Assembly (NCBI GenBank): GCA_015143295.1
Contig: CM026568.1
Location: forward strand, 13,646,607 to 13,710,606
From: Tetracentron sinense
Taxonomy: Eukaryota; Streptophyta; Magnoliopsida; Trochodendrales; Trochodendraceae
DNA: 64,000 bases
Direction of reading: 5' to 3'
Below the pieces are notes generated by a model that worked only from the letters and a program-made list of their open reading frames with translations, made no database searches and was not told where the DNA came from. The position numbers and the translations under genes were made by a program. Shown here piece after piece: positions 23,185-33,749 of this stretch (its first letter is position 1; each line of letters begins with the position of its first letter).

Positions 23185-24970
23185 GGAGAAAATATATTTA
23201 CACCCCCTGAGGTTTGATGAAAATACGCATAGACCCTCTTGGTTTTCAAAAAACACATCCTTACTTTTTAAAATAATGGCACTTAAACCCCTCCATCAGT
23301 TGACCGTTAGTCAACTCACAGAAATACTTATGTATATTGATGTCATGTGATAAAGTACATAAAATTCCAAAACTATCTCTCAAATTTTCAGAAAACACTA
23401 ATCTTACTCCAAAACACTATTTATTTAATATTTAAAAATCTGGTTCTCACCCATGAGGTCGCCATGTGTCCCTTTTGACACCCCATAACCGTGGTTAAGA
23501 TTCACCCACCCATCCTTGTTTTTTTAAAATATTAATTCTTTTGAAAATTAAAAAAAAAATTAGTTTTTTTAATATTAAAAACAGATTTTTAATATCACCC
23601 CTTGAGGTCGCCACGAGTCCCTTTTGACACCCCTAAACCATGGTTAAGATTCACCCACCCATCCTTGGTTTTTTTTTTTAAATATTAATTCTTTTTTGAA
23701 AATTAAAAAAAAATTAGAGTTTTTTTAATATTAAAAACAGTTTTTTAATACCATCCCTTGAGGTCGCCACGTGTCCCTTTTGACATCCTTAACTGTGGTT
23801 AAGATTCACGCACCCATCCTTGGCTTTTTTTTTAAAATATTAATTCATTTTTTAAAATGAAAAAAAATAGAGTTTTTTAATATCACCCCTTGAGGTCGTC
23901 ACGTGCCCCTTTTGACACCCGTTAACCGTGGTTAAGATTCACCCACCAATCCTTGTTTTTTTATACATATTAATTTTTTTGAAAATTAAAAAAAAAAAAA
24001 GAGTTTTTTTAATATTAGAAACAGATTTTTAATATCAACCCTTGAGGTCGCCACGTGTCCCTTTTGACACCCCTTAACCGTGGTTAAGATTCATCCACCC
24101 ATCCTTGGTTTTGTTTTTTCAAAATATTAATTCATTTTTGAAAATTAAGGGGTGAATCTTAACCACGGTTAAGGGGTGTCAAAAGGGACACGTGGTGACC
24201 TCAAGGGGTGACGGTTAAGGGGTGTCAAAAGGGACATGGGGGCACCTCAACTGGTGATATTTAAAAACTGTTTTTAATATTAAAAAAACTCTAATTTTTT
24301 TAAAAAATTTTCAAAAATGAATTAATATTTTTTTAATAAAAGCCAAGGATGGGTGGGTGAATCTTAACCACGGTTAAGGGGTGTCAAAAGCGACACGTGG
24401 CGACCTCAAGGGGTGATATTAAAAAAGTGTTTTTAATATTAAAAAAAACGCTTTTTTTTTTACTTTCAAAAAAAATTAATATGTAAAAAAAAAAACAAGG
24501 TTAGGTGGGTGAATCTTAACCACGGTTAAGGGGTGTCAAAAGGGACACGTGACGACCTCAAGGGGTGATATTAAAAAACTCTATTTTTTTTTTTAATTTT
24601 CAAAAATGAATTAATATTTTAAAAAAAAGTCCAGGATGGGTGGGTGAATCTTAACCACGGTTTAGGAGTGTCAAAAGGGACACGTGGCAACCTCATGAGT
24701 GAGAATCGGATTTTTAAATATTAAATAAATAGTGGTTTGGAGCAAGAATAGTGTTTTCTAAAAATTAGAGGAGCAAATTTGAAATTTTATATATATCATC
24801 GCATGACATTAGCATACATCATCATTTCTGAGAGTTGACTAACGGTCAACTGATGGAGGGGGTCTAAGTGCATTATTTTAAAAAGTAAGGGTACTTAATG
24901 TATCTTTTGAAAATTGAGGAGGTCTATGTATATTTTCGTCAAACCTCAGGAGTGTTAATATATTTTCTCC
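23185..24970. mobile_element. Giant foldback MULE with multiple nested core arms
   Basis: A 1786-bp palindromic element with ends GGAGAAAATATAT/ATATTTTCTCC and a perfect 9-bp TSD ATGATTTTA (23176-23184 and 24971-24979). The outer about 250 bp on each side are inverted copies, including GTTGACCGTTAGTCAAC hairpins. Inside, the left half holds five forward copies of a roughly 145-bp unit starting GAGGTCGCCACGTGTCCC (about 23456, 23605, 23760, 23903, 24045) and the right half holds about five reversed copies (about 24160-24690). Each unit includes CTTAACCGTGGTTAAG and CACCCACCCATCCTTG. No coding capacity. Confidence 0.8.
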
Positions 24971-24979
24971 ATGATTTTA

Positions 24980-25156
24980 TATACTAAATCTGGATACATA
25001 AAGAAAAAATATACCAATGGTGAGAACTGAGAAGTTGCATAGAGGTAGCTCGCGCTTGAATGCATCGATCTTGAGTCGTTCTTCACCATGATGAGCAAGG
25101 AACTCCGCAAGCTTTTGGGTCTGGTCAGCCTGATCTCCAAATGATTTTAGTAGCAT
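24980..25156 (-). pseudogene. Captured fragment of an HHO/NIGT1-like G2-type MYB factor gene
   Basis: A minus-strand frame from ATG at 25156 reads MLLKSFGDQADQTQKLAEFL, then AHHGEERLKIDAFKRELPLC. The stretch EER.KIDAFKRELPLC is the conserved N-terminal motif of HHO/NIGT1 (HRS1-homologue) GARP transcription repressors of nitrate and phosphate signalling. After LPLC the frame turns to unrelated residues and stops, so the conserved continuation is lost at a breakpoint, and the DNA-binding domain is absent. Only about 40 residues match. A related, shorter piece is at 21654-21765. It is best read as gene capture by a Helitron or MULE; recognition is from motif memory. Confidence 0.6.
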
Positions 25157-25310
25157 AAAATAGCTGTGGAGCTTGCAATCAAGGCCTAGTTCGGAAGGCT
25201 TTGAAAAGCTGTGAATTGAGGAAGAGAGATCGTTGCAATCAAGCCTAACACACGTTTCTCTTGTCCAATAATATTAGATAGTACTAGTAAGAAGCCCATG
25301 CGATGTACGG

Positions 25311-27313
25311 AGAATGTAAAAATAAAATAAAATAAAATAATAATTTATCATAAAATTATATTTAAAAAATAAAGAAAAAAATATTTTCCAACATAAATGT
25401 AAAATGTTTCTTAGTTAATTTTAGACCATGACCAAGATGAATGTAATTTTCTAGGACTTTGACTAGAAAACCCCAAGCAGAACCGCTCAACCAATGATCA
25501 CATTATATGGGGTAGACCTAAATAAGAAAAGATCCCATTCTCTCACCACGTTATCTTCTATAGGCGCCAAAACTGTAATAGCAAATAGAGAACCTATGCT
25601 GATGTTGAAGTCATGAAACTGGTTGAAGAAGATGATGGCCTTTTCTTCCTTTGGATTGATCACAATGAACTGACCGACCCGGATCTTGACATGCATGTTG
25701 GATTTTATACCACTACCACCCAATGCAGGGAATACTATTTGGGCTGAAATGGTGTTGGAAACCTTACCAACTGTCAATATATTGGCTTACACTCGTCTCC
25801 ACAATCTCGATCTTCTCATAAGTCACCTAAAATCCCTCCAATGCAAGGAGAATAAAATATCTCAATCACCTAAGAGTTGCAGTGCACGTAGAAAGGTTTT
25901 AAAGGGAAGAAGAGTTGCAACACTTGAGAGTTAACAATCACAGTACTAACTGTCTTTGCGTTTTTTACATGCCCTCTAAGAATCAATGAATTAAATTATT
26001 AAAAAAACAATAAGCAAGCAGTGAGATGTCATTTATATTCCAAAGACTTCTCCAACTTTAGAAGAGTCCTAAAAAACCCATCAAGTGGTTAGGATACACT
26101 CACCCCCTAGGATTAAGCAATCTGACCATGGTTTTTAGAAGAAAAAAAAATTATTAATTTTAATGTAATTAAACCTAACCAAGGTTTAGAAGGTGTTAAA
26201 AGGGACACTGGACACTGCGGTCAGCTTAGAAGACTCTGAAAGAAATTCCACATTAGCCCACAGAACCTGAGGGATAGCCAGAGACTTTTGGATTAAAGGA
26301 ATAATGTTAAAAGTGTCCTCAATTGCATGGAGTACTAAACAACGTAACTTTTTTTTTTTTTTGGTAAACTACTAAACAACTGATATAAACCCAAAAGCCA
26401 TTATTTTCTTTTATCCAATCCCTCAGCAGTCAAAACAAAGTTCTGGATGGAGTAAACAACTGATCATAAACACATAAAGGTTTAGTCTTTCAGATTCAAT
26501 TTGGCACGTTTTCAAAGAAACTCCATTATAGTGTTTTGCCTTGCTTAAGTAAACAACCCTTTTTGGGTTGCCCCAAACAGCCTTCCATTCTTTCTTCACC
26601 TTTTCATGGTGTCTTTCTTCACTACCCCATTTGCTTTTGCTAATCTGAAAGTAACACATTGGTATTACAAAAAAAAAAAGAGTTAAAACACGTTGGTCCC
26701 ATGCACTACCTCTCAATCGAAAGCTTAATTTCTATGCAAGCATTCATCTCTCTCCCTCGTAGTACCCACCCATTGAATTTGAAAAAATAATAGACACTGC
26801 AAAACAGTTTCCAATTCTTTTCTTTTTTTTGCACTTAATGGATTCATGCTCTACTTTCTCTGCCGATGAAATTTATTTTTCATCTCTTTTCAACCATATA
26901 TCTCAATGGACTTCACATCTGGCTTCATAGTCTCCTCCTTTGGCACCATATATAACTGTAAGCACCCCAACATCCATCTTTTCTTTCATGAACTAGTCTA
27001 CCTTAATTTGCAATCTCCAGCAATCAGAATCTCCACGTGAAGTACTTGTCACTGCTTAGATCCACGCAGTGCCATTTGTCATTATTCTCTTCTCTCGGCT
27101 CCTCTCGCCATTGGAGTGGTTGTTGGGAATTGAGATCTTCATTCCAAAACCAATTGAAGTCTCTGCAAGTGTGGAAATTAATTGTGATTTTTTTATCGAC
27201 GATTGCTGAATTGGTTTTGAGTCCTCGCCCTGTCGGTGAGTGGGCGTATCAGTCTTGACGATAAAGTTATGATTCTCGCAGGAAAATCATGCTAAAGAGA
27301 AGGGATCACGGAA
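25311..27313. other. Helitron interior with possible captured gene pieces
   Basis: A 96-residue minus-strand frame (25487-25777) and a 97-residue one (26423-26716, with an AG acceptor-like CTTTCAG before ISKSKWGSEERHHEKVKKEW) look more protein-like than average but match nothing I know. At 26080-26230 there is a diverged core arm of the MULE-MITE family (AACCTAACCAAGGTTTAGAA and GGGACACTGG). At 26945 is a TATA-like CATATATAAC, followed at about 27234 by a donor-like CGGTGAGTG, which could be a captured promoter and 5' exon. All of this is tentative. Confidence 0.35.
26344..26369 (-). mobile_element. Micro-retroposon: tail-only insertion
   Basis: Only GTAAC, a run of T and GGTAAAC lie between two copies of TACTAAACAAC (26333-26343 and 26370-26380). 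On the minus strand this is GTTTACC plus poly-A, the same 3' end as the retroposon at 22867-23122. It appears to be an almost completely 5'-truncated target-primed insertion. Confidence 0.6.
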
Positions 27314-27318
27314 GGGTT

Positions 27319-27531
27319 TAACAAAAGAGACAATACAGAAGGTTTGATTTGAATAAATTTCCTTGCTGATATGATATTAGTATTGAGTATATATACAAAG
27401 AGATATCCCATGATTGAAGGGATAGAATCTAGAGGCTATTAAGATTGGATAGAATCCAAAATATACAAGCTTCTATGAGTAGGATGGGTCAGGATCGGGC
27501 ATGATCTGATTTTGAATTGTTTCCTCTAATA
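27319..27531 (-). repeat. 3' LTR of the copia element
   Basis: 213 bp; on the minus strand it runs TATTAGAGGAAAC to CTTTTGTTA. The termini are TA...TA rather than TG...CA. The pol frame reads through the purine tract into this LTR before stopping at 27489. Confidence 0.9.
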
Positions 27532-28677
27532 CGCCCCTTCAAGCTTAACGGTGGAGATTCAACGTGAAGTTTGGATTTCAAGTAGGCAAAACGAGTGGTG
27601 GATAAGCCCTTGGTGAAGATATCCGCGATCTGATCCATGGATGGAACAAACCGAATATCAAGTTCTTTGCGGATCACTTTTTCTCGTACAAAATGATAAT
27701 CGACTTCGATATGTTTTGTACGCGCGTGAAATACCAAATTAGATGACATTTTGATGGCCCCTTGATTATCACACCATAAAATAGGAGGTTGATGAAGATA
27801 AATGGAGAGATCTCGAAGGAGTGTACGAATCCAAGCAAGTTCAGCCGTCATATGGGCCAGTGATCGGTATTCGGATTCGGTGCTTGATCTTGACACCGTG
27901 GGCTGTTTCTTAGCGCTCCAAGAAATCAGATTGCCACAAAAGTAAACACCATAACCGCTTGTAGAGCGACGATTGTCAGGACTTCCGGCCCAATTGACGT
28001 CGGAGTAGGCAATGAGTTCAAATGATCCACCTCGAAAGTGAAGACCATGATCGATTGTGCCTTTCAAGTACCTTAATATTCGTTTCACGGCTTTCCAATG
28101 ATCAATTGTCGGAGAATGCATGAACTGACATACTTGATTCACGGCAAATGCGATATCAGGTCGCATCATGGTGAGGTATTGGAGAGCACCAACGATACTA
28201 CAGTAAGTAGACGGATCAGCAAATGGTTCGCCTTCAAATGAGAGTTGTTGGCTGACAACCACAGGTGATGGTAATGGTTTCTCCCCTTCCATATGAGCAC
28301 GCCTTAACAGATCGATAGTGTACTTTGTCTGGCAGAGATGAAGATCATTGGATGAACGAATAGCTTCAATACCCAAAAAATAATTGAGTGGGCCCAAGTC
28401 TTTCATTGCAAATACACGGTTGAGATCGCACATTAGTTGTTGTAGAGAGCCATCATGATTACTTGTAACAATGAGATCATCAACATATATAAGAGTGAGA
28501 ATGACTGTCTTTGGTGTGGCATAGATGAATAGCGAGGAATCTGCATTAGAGCTTACAAAGCCAAGGCCCACTAGATAATCAGTAAGACAGGTATACCAGG
28601 CCCGCGGGCTTTGTTTGAGGCCATATATAGAGCGATGTAATTTACAAACATACTGAGGATGTTCGGGGTTGGCAAAG
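27489..28677 (-). pseudogene. pol: Copia pol: reverse transcriptase C-terminal half and RNase H
   Basis: An open frame of nearly 400 residues. It starts at the downstream edge of the nested solo LTR, with NPEHPQYVCKLHRSIYGLKQ and SPRAWYTCLTDYL, then YVDDLIV (catalytic Asp pair near 28481). RNase H follows: SDVNWAGSPDNRRSTSG, SWSAKKQPTVSRSSTESEY, LWCDNQGAI and RTKHIEVDYHFVRE. Together these copy RNA to DNA and degrade the RNA strand. This portion has no stop or shift and is the best preserved part of the element. It has lost the N-terminal RT finger region to the 1.7-kb insertion. Confidence 0.92.
27532..27544 (-). promoter_or_regulatory. Polypurine tract of the copia element
   Basis: Minus strand TTGAAGGGGCG directly before the 3' LTR. 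It also encodes part of the pol C-terminus. Confidence 0.6.
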
Positions 28678-30387
28678 TGTTACAACTTAATTTAATCCAA
28701 ATTAATGGACATAAAATCAAGAGTAAAAATAATATACTTGCAAGTACACAAGTGACACAGTTGATGTATCGGTGAGCATAGGGTCGAATCCACAGGGATT
28801 GACTATTGTGCAACAAGAATTAAGGAAACGAAATCTAAAGAGAAGAGAGATTTAAAATCGATTTTCCACTCAATGAGAATGGAGCAAAAATCACTGATAG
28901 CTGTAAAGCAATGAAAAAGAGGTCTAAAGCTTCAGGAAAATCCACATATCCCTCCTTATGCTTAGATTTGGATGAAAACACATCTAGAATTAAATAAAGA
29001 TTTAATCTAGATGAAAAATTATACGATAAAACCACTGACCATTAAATTCAATTGAATAATTAGAGAAATTTGAAGAGTACTTTGTATCTAACTCACAGGG
29101 GATCCAAGCATTCCATATATCAGTAGATCATATGAAATCAAAGAGCATATAGAGAAGAACAATTAACCAAAATAAGAACTATTCAATTAAAATTAATGAT
29201 CAAACCATCCACATCATCCACATAAATCGGAAAAAGGTTTCAAATCCCTAACCTTAGAAAGGTGTTTAGCCCACCATGATTGGAGTTGTCATCCTCCTTA
29301 ATGGTGTTCCAAACACTACAATAAAATAACTCAAAAAAAAGCTAAAAGAAGAAGAGAGAAAAGAGAATGAGAAAAGATCAGAGAGCCCTAAAAGTCTCTC
29401 ACTTTAGGTTTATATAGACTAAAGGGAAGAAGAGAATGAAAAAAAAACAAAAGAGAAACTTCTAATTCCAAAATTCCAACCAAAATTGCACTTCCCTCTA
29501 CTTGACGACATGTTTTGACCCCTTAAACGTCTGAATTAGGAGATCTTTATGAACTACAATTTTGTTTCCCTTTAAGTCTTCTTTCCAAAAATTAAACCTT
29601 GCCTTAATCCGAATTTTGAGTCAAAAGTTATGTCCAAATTAGTAAGTACTGTCCAGATTAGTCAGGAATCCGGGAAATCCTCATTCTTTGTTTGGGATTG
29701 GTTGCTAAATAATAGCACTCCTCTAGCCATCCATGAAATTTCTTGCTTTTCTTGTAGATTTAGTTGACCTCCATTAAGCTCCTTGCTTGAATTCCAAAAT
29801 CCACCCAAAATAAAGAGTTCTTGTGACCAAAATAGGTTTTCTCCTTTTTTCTGAAATAGAAACATTAATATAGCACACTTCTTCTTTCTAATTCAAGAGA
29901 GTTCCACCATTTTTATGCCAAAATCATATTAATCCATATCTTCCTAAGATTCTCCAGCCATGTTGTAGAATCTTTCTATACTTGGTCTTGGGCTTTGCTC
30001 TTGGGCTTGCGACTTTTTGACTTGCGACTTGGCTTCTTGGACTTTTGGCTTGGGCTTTACTCTTTGGGCTCTAGCTCCTTTAGATCTTTGAGTTGAACAT
30101 GGGGTATTTGAAACTTTGGACTTCTTGAATCCCGAGAGTAGTCTAGGGTTAGGATTCCTACAAAAAATAAATACACGTAATAAGTCTCTCTTAAAAATAT
30201 TTTGCATGCGGTCTTCCAAGACATATATGAATACATGCAAATGTATCATGAAAATTAAGAGAAAGAGGACAACGCAATGGTGAGAAGAGAATACACCACT
30301 TTACATGTAAAAATGAAGATATAAACCAAAGAAGTATGATAATGCTTATTTAAATGGGGATAATTAAGCAAAATTAAGCACTTATCA
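28678..30387 (-). mobile_element. Solo LTR (probable Tat-type Ty3/gypsy) nested in copia reverse transcriptase
   Basis: A 1710-bp insertion with TG...CA ends on either strand, flanked by CAAAG (28673-28677 and 30388-30392). On the minus strand it begins TGATAAGTGCTTAATTTTGC. Near its end it carries TCAATCCCTGTGGATTCGAC, a phrase typical of U5 in large gypsy LTRs. A TATA box TATATAAACC lies on the minus strand near 29410. No primer site, purine tract or protein domain; the 101-residue frame at 29944-30249 is low-complexity KSQ-rich. It is most simply a solo LTR; a non-autonomous element is the alternative. Confidence 0.75.
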
Positions 30388-30895
30388 CAAAGCCTTGGGG
30401 TTGGGCCATGAAAACAACCTCATTAAGAAGCCCGTGTAAGAAAGCATTCTGAACGTCCATCTACCTAATGGGCCACTTGTAGTGAAGAGCAATAGCAAGA
30501 ACGGTACGTACAGTAGTTGGTTTGACGACAGGGCTAAAGGTGTCACCATACTCAATGCCCTCTTGCTGATTATATCCTTTTGCAACGAGCCGCGCCTTAT
30601 AGCGCTCAAGAGACCCGTCTACCCGTTGTTTAATGCGATAGATCCATCGACAACCAACGAGATTCTGTGAGGGATGTGAGGGAACAAGTGTCCAAGTTCC
30701 CATTTTATGGAGAGCATCAATTTCAACTGTCGTGACAGCCCGCCATTCTAGGATTTTGTTAGCCCGTGCAAAGCTAGTAGGTTCCTCTAGTAGACAAGTT
30801 GCAAGCCAAGCAGTGGATAACGGGTGTCGTGTCGACATAAAAGTTCTGATTTTGGGTTTAACAATACCATCCTTAGCTCATGTGAGCATTGGGTG
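30388..30895 (-). pseudogene. pol: Copia pol: reverse transcriptase N-terminal half
   Basis: Continues from the integrase region. It has the HPMLT motif before RT, then EWRAVTTVEIDALHKMGTW, GCRWIYRIKQRVDGSLERYK, ARLVAKGYNQQEGIEYGDTF, SPVVKPTTVR, and after a stop, DVQNAFLHGLLNEVVFMAQP. It ends where the solo LTR begins. In-frame stops are at 30896-30898 (TGA), 30878-30880 (TGA) and 30461-30463 (TAG), but the frame itself is not shifted. Each stop lies where copia relatives have a coding residue. Confidence 0.88.
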
Positions 30896-32283
30896 TCAAG
30901 ATTGTGTGGTAGCTGGCCTAGGGGGAGGGTCGGGTGGGGTTGATAAGGGATTCATAGGTAGGTGTGGTTCGGTAAGTGAAAGTTGTGAATCAGGCCCAAT
31001 GGGAACTTCATTATGAAAGGGTAATGAGGTGGGATGAGGTGGTGTTGGGCTAGTAAACTGATTTTCCAAAGGAAGAGTTGTGTCTAGTGGTGCGGAAGTT
31101 GGTGGGATGGACTGTATAGTAGGTGGTATGGCTGCTATAGGCAAGGAGGTTTGGTCATGGTGTTGGTAAGGAGGAGTGGTATTGGTGGTTGGGGTACTGT
31201 TGGGTTGTGCATGAGAAGCCATGGATGTGGGTAATGGGCCAAGTATGCTAGGTTGAGACAGCCATAGCGAGCGGTCGAAAGGAGGCATATCCACACATTG
31301 AGAGAGGAAAGGGAAAGTATTTTCATCAAACCGAACATTGCGGGAAATGTAGACACGCCCAGAAGTAGGGTCAAGGCATTTGTATGCTTTATGATTAGGG
31401 CTATATCCAATAAACACACACGGGGTTGATCGAAAATCAAGTTTATGGGATTGGTAAGGACGCAAGGAAAGCATAGACATCCAAAAGATTTGAGAAAATT
31501 ATAGTCAGGTGAAGAACTAAATAACCGTTGCCATGGAGATAAATTATTGATGACTTTGGAGGGCATGCGGTTAATAAGGAAAGTGGCAGTGTGGAAAGCT
31601 TCAAACCAATATTGAAGAGGCACATGAGAATGGGCTAAAAGGGATAAACCCGTCTCAACAATATGTCGGTGTTTGCGTTCCGCAAGGCCATTTTGTTCGG
31701 GCGTGTGTGGGCATGAGAGGCGGTGGAAAATACCATTGTCACCTAAAAATTTTGTGAAGTGGTTGCTTTTGTATTCCCCACCACCATCTGATTGAAAAAT
31801 TTTAATTTTGGCATTCAAAAGATTTTCAACCAAAGATTTAAAGGACACAAATATATCAAATGCATTAGATTTACGAACTAGAGGATATATCCATGAATAC
31901 CTGCTGTAATCATCAACGAACACAATGTAATACCTTAACCCACTAAGTGAAGAAATAGAGGATGGTCCCCAAATATCCGAATGGATAAGTTGTAGAGGAG
32001 CATCAACAATAGAATCTAATAAAGAAAATGGTAACCTCGAGTTCTTTGCCATTTGACATGATGTGCAAATGGAAGGGAGTTTAGGTGTACCATGTAAACT
32101 AGAATTAAAACTAGATAGTATTTGAAGCATGACTGGTTTGGCTGGATGACCGAGGCGGTGATGCCAAACACTTGAAGTAACCCGATCGGAGAGAAAAGCA
32201 ACTGAAGAAGAAGAACTAACATGGGTAGGGATTTGTAGTGGATATAGACCATCCTTACTCCGCCCGCAAAACACTGTCTTCCC
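30896..32283 (-). pseudogene. pol: Copia pol: integrase
   Basis: Zinc-binding HHCC domain: HHRLGH and CTSC. The catalytic triad is D in SDIWGP (about 31977), D in QSDGGGEY (about 31788) and E in NGLAERKHR (about 31680), with 35 residues between the second D and E, the classical D-D-35-E spacing. The enzyme joins element cDNA to host DNA. A frameshift near 31460-31470 moves the downstream part ([20 protein letters not shown] and the Pro/Thr-rich linker to 30896) into another frame. An in-frame TAG (32284-32286) separates it from protease. Confidence 0.9.
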
Positions 32284-33010
32284 CTAGCGATTGTCCTTCA
32301 CATAAAATTCAGCGGCATTAAAAATGAATGAACAATCATTGCCTTTGCAAAATTGGTTCACTGAGAGTAAATTTGCAGAAATTTTAGGAACATGTAAGAT
32401 ATCTTTTAGGTAAAAGGTATGATCATTGGAAGTAAAGGAAGTAGAACCAGACTTTTTAATGTCAAGACGATTACCATTACCAACTGAGATGCGATTGCTG
32501 CCACTGTAGTTGGAGTGAATGGACATGTTCGATAAGTCGGAAGTCACATGATTGGTGGCCCCTGAATCTGTATACCACGCAGCCATAGCGGCAAGTTTGG
32601 ATGGTGGTTGCCTGCCTTGATAGGCATGGTCCATTCGATGGAAACAATCCAAAGCAGTATGCCCGGTTTTGTTGCATATTTGACATGGCATGCGAGCTGA
32701 AGTAGGAGGGGTATTGTTGGAGTTTACCACAGGATGATGGTGATTTGTCCTTCCCCTACCTCGTTTCTTTTGACGGTACCCATCTTTATAGCGATCTGTT
32801 GATTTGGGTGTAAATAATGTTGTTGATGGTAACTCTACAGGAGATTCTTCAACTCTCTGTGTTTCAAGCCGCATTTCTTGGCTTAAGAGAAGACCATGTA
32901 GCTCATCAAGGGTTGTTGGTTCCTTTGCAGAGATGACATGTAAATACAAAGAATTGTATTCTTTTGGGAGGCCTCCAACAATAGCGAGGACCAAGTCCTC
33001 TTCAGATACA
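32284..33010 (-). pseudogene. gag-pol: Copia gag C-terminus and protease
   Basis: Starts after a frameshift in gag. It carries the zinc knuckle CQICNKTGHTALDC (CX2CX4HX4C, near 32685-32643), then protease with YTDSGATNHVT (catalytic DSG near 32568) and ILHVPKISANLLSVNQF. The protease would cut the polyprotein as a dimer. A TAG at 32284 ends the frame before integrase. It could be read as a natural readthrough site, but copia elements normally lack one and other stops here suggest decay. Confidence 0.9.
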
Positions 33011-33485
33011 GGACAATCAATAATGCCAAATTATTGGCAATGGTTTTGGCCAGATTGAAATATTCAAAAGCCGACGATGAGCCTTTCTTCAAGGTCTGAA
33101 TTTGAAGACGCAATTCTGCTTTACGAGTGCGACATCGAGTGGCATATTGGGCGGCAAGAGATTGCCAAATTTCGTAGGATGTTTTCAAACGAACAACCTG
33201 AGTCAATGTATTCTTAGATAGTGTGGCTTTAAGCCAACTTACCAACATGCTGTCTTGTTTCTTCCATGTCATATACTCCTTATTGATTGTTGTTGTAAAT
33301 TTGCCATCAGAATCTGTGACAAATTTTTCTGAACATGGAAAAGATCCATCAACGAATCCGTAGAGATCATTGCTAAGAAGAATCGGTTCAAACTGACTCT
33401 CCCAAATGAGATAGTTATCCTTGTCAAGTTTCATAGAGACAAGGTTGTTGACATTTTTGAGAACAAGAGTATTGGAAGAAGCCAT
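33011..33485 (-). pseudogene. gag: Copia gag N-terminal part
   Basis: Begins at ATG 33485 (MASSNTLVLKNVNNLVSMKL), 29 codons downstream of the primer site region, and shows the copia Gag (UBN2/retrotran_gag) features LDKDNYLIWESQF and LKTSYEIWQSLAAQYATRCR. An upstream Met at 33611 lies in the LTR and is not favoured. After FEYFNLAKTIANNLALL a small deletion near 33020-33030 shifts the frame; the rest of gag continues in the frame ending at 32284. Confidence 0.88.
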
Positions 33486-33513
33486 GAGGATCGTATGAAG
33501 GTGAAAGGCCTTA

Positions 33514-33530
33514 GAGGGGCTCTGATACCA
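33514..33530 (-). promoter_or_regulatory. Primer-binding site, initiator Met tRNA
   Basis: On the minus strand TGGTATCAGAGCCCC starts directly after the 5' LTR, the standard initiator-Met-tRNA primer site of plant copia elements. Confidence 0.9.
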
Positions 33531-33744
33531 TAACAAAAGAGACAATACAGAAGGTTTGATTTGAATAAAATTTCCTTGCTGATATGATATTAGTATTGAG
33601 TATATATACAAAGAGATATCCCATGATTGAAGGGATAGAATCTACAGGCTGTTAAGATTGGATAGAATCCAAAATATACAAGCTTCTATGAATAGGATGG
33701 GTCAGGATCGGGCATGATCTGATTTTGAATTTTTTCCTCTAATA
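33531..33744 (-). repeat. 5' LTR of the copia element
   Basis: 214 bp, nearly identical to 27319-27531. It differs at four bases and by one extra A. It is followed by the target duplicate GGGTT. Confidence 0.9.
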
Positions 33745-33749
33745 GGGTT

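Larger units (their letters stand above)
21360..25283 (-). mobile_element. Probable gene-capturing Helitron (minus strand), interrupted
   Basis: The 3' end is clear: CTAG at 21360-21363 and hairpin CCCATGCAATGCACGGG (21371-21387). The 5' end is uncertain and is placed just before the next Helitron because a TC-like sequence (CTATCTAATATTATTGG, minus strand) lies there. Within this span lie two related HHO-like gene fragments, a retroposon (22867-23122) and a 1.8-kb foldback MULE (23185-24970). If the boundaries are right, these nested insertions account for about half its length. Confidence 0.4.
27319..33744 (-). mobile_element. Ty1/copia LTR retrotransposon, full length but inactivated
   Basis: Two LTRs (27319-27531 and 33531-33744), a 5-bp TSD GGGTT (27314-27318 and 33745-33749), an initiator-Met-tRNA primer site, and one gag-pol frame in the order gag, protease, integrase, reverse transcriptase, RNase H, which is the copia order. 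Without its nested solo LTR it is about 4.7 kb. Small size and short LTRs fit the Ale/Retrofit-like end of copia. It cannot be autonomous: two frameshifts, four in-frame stops and a 1.7-kb insertion break the frame. The LTRs differ, by hand count, at four bases and one indel. Confidence 0.92.

Noticed and set aside
32284..32286. Programmed stop readthrough between protease and integrase
   Set aside because: The element has three other stops and two frameshifts, so decay is the simpler reading; copia elements usually have one uninterrupted frame.
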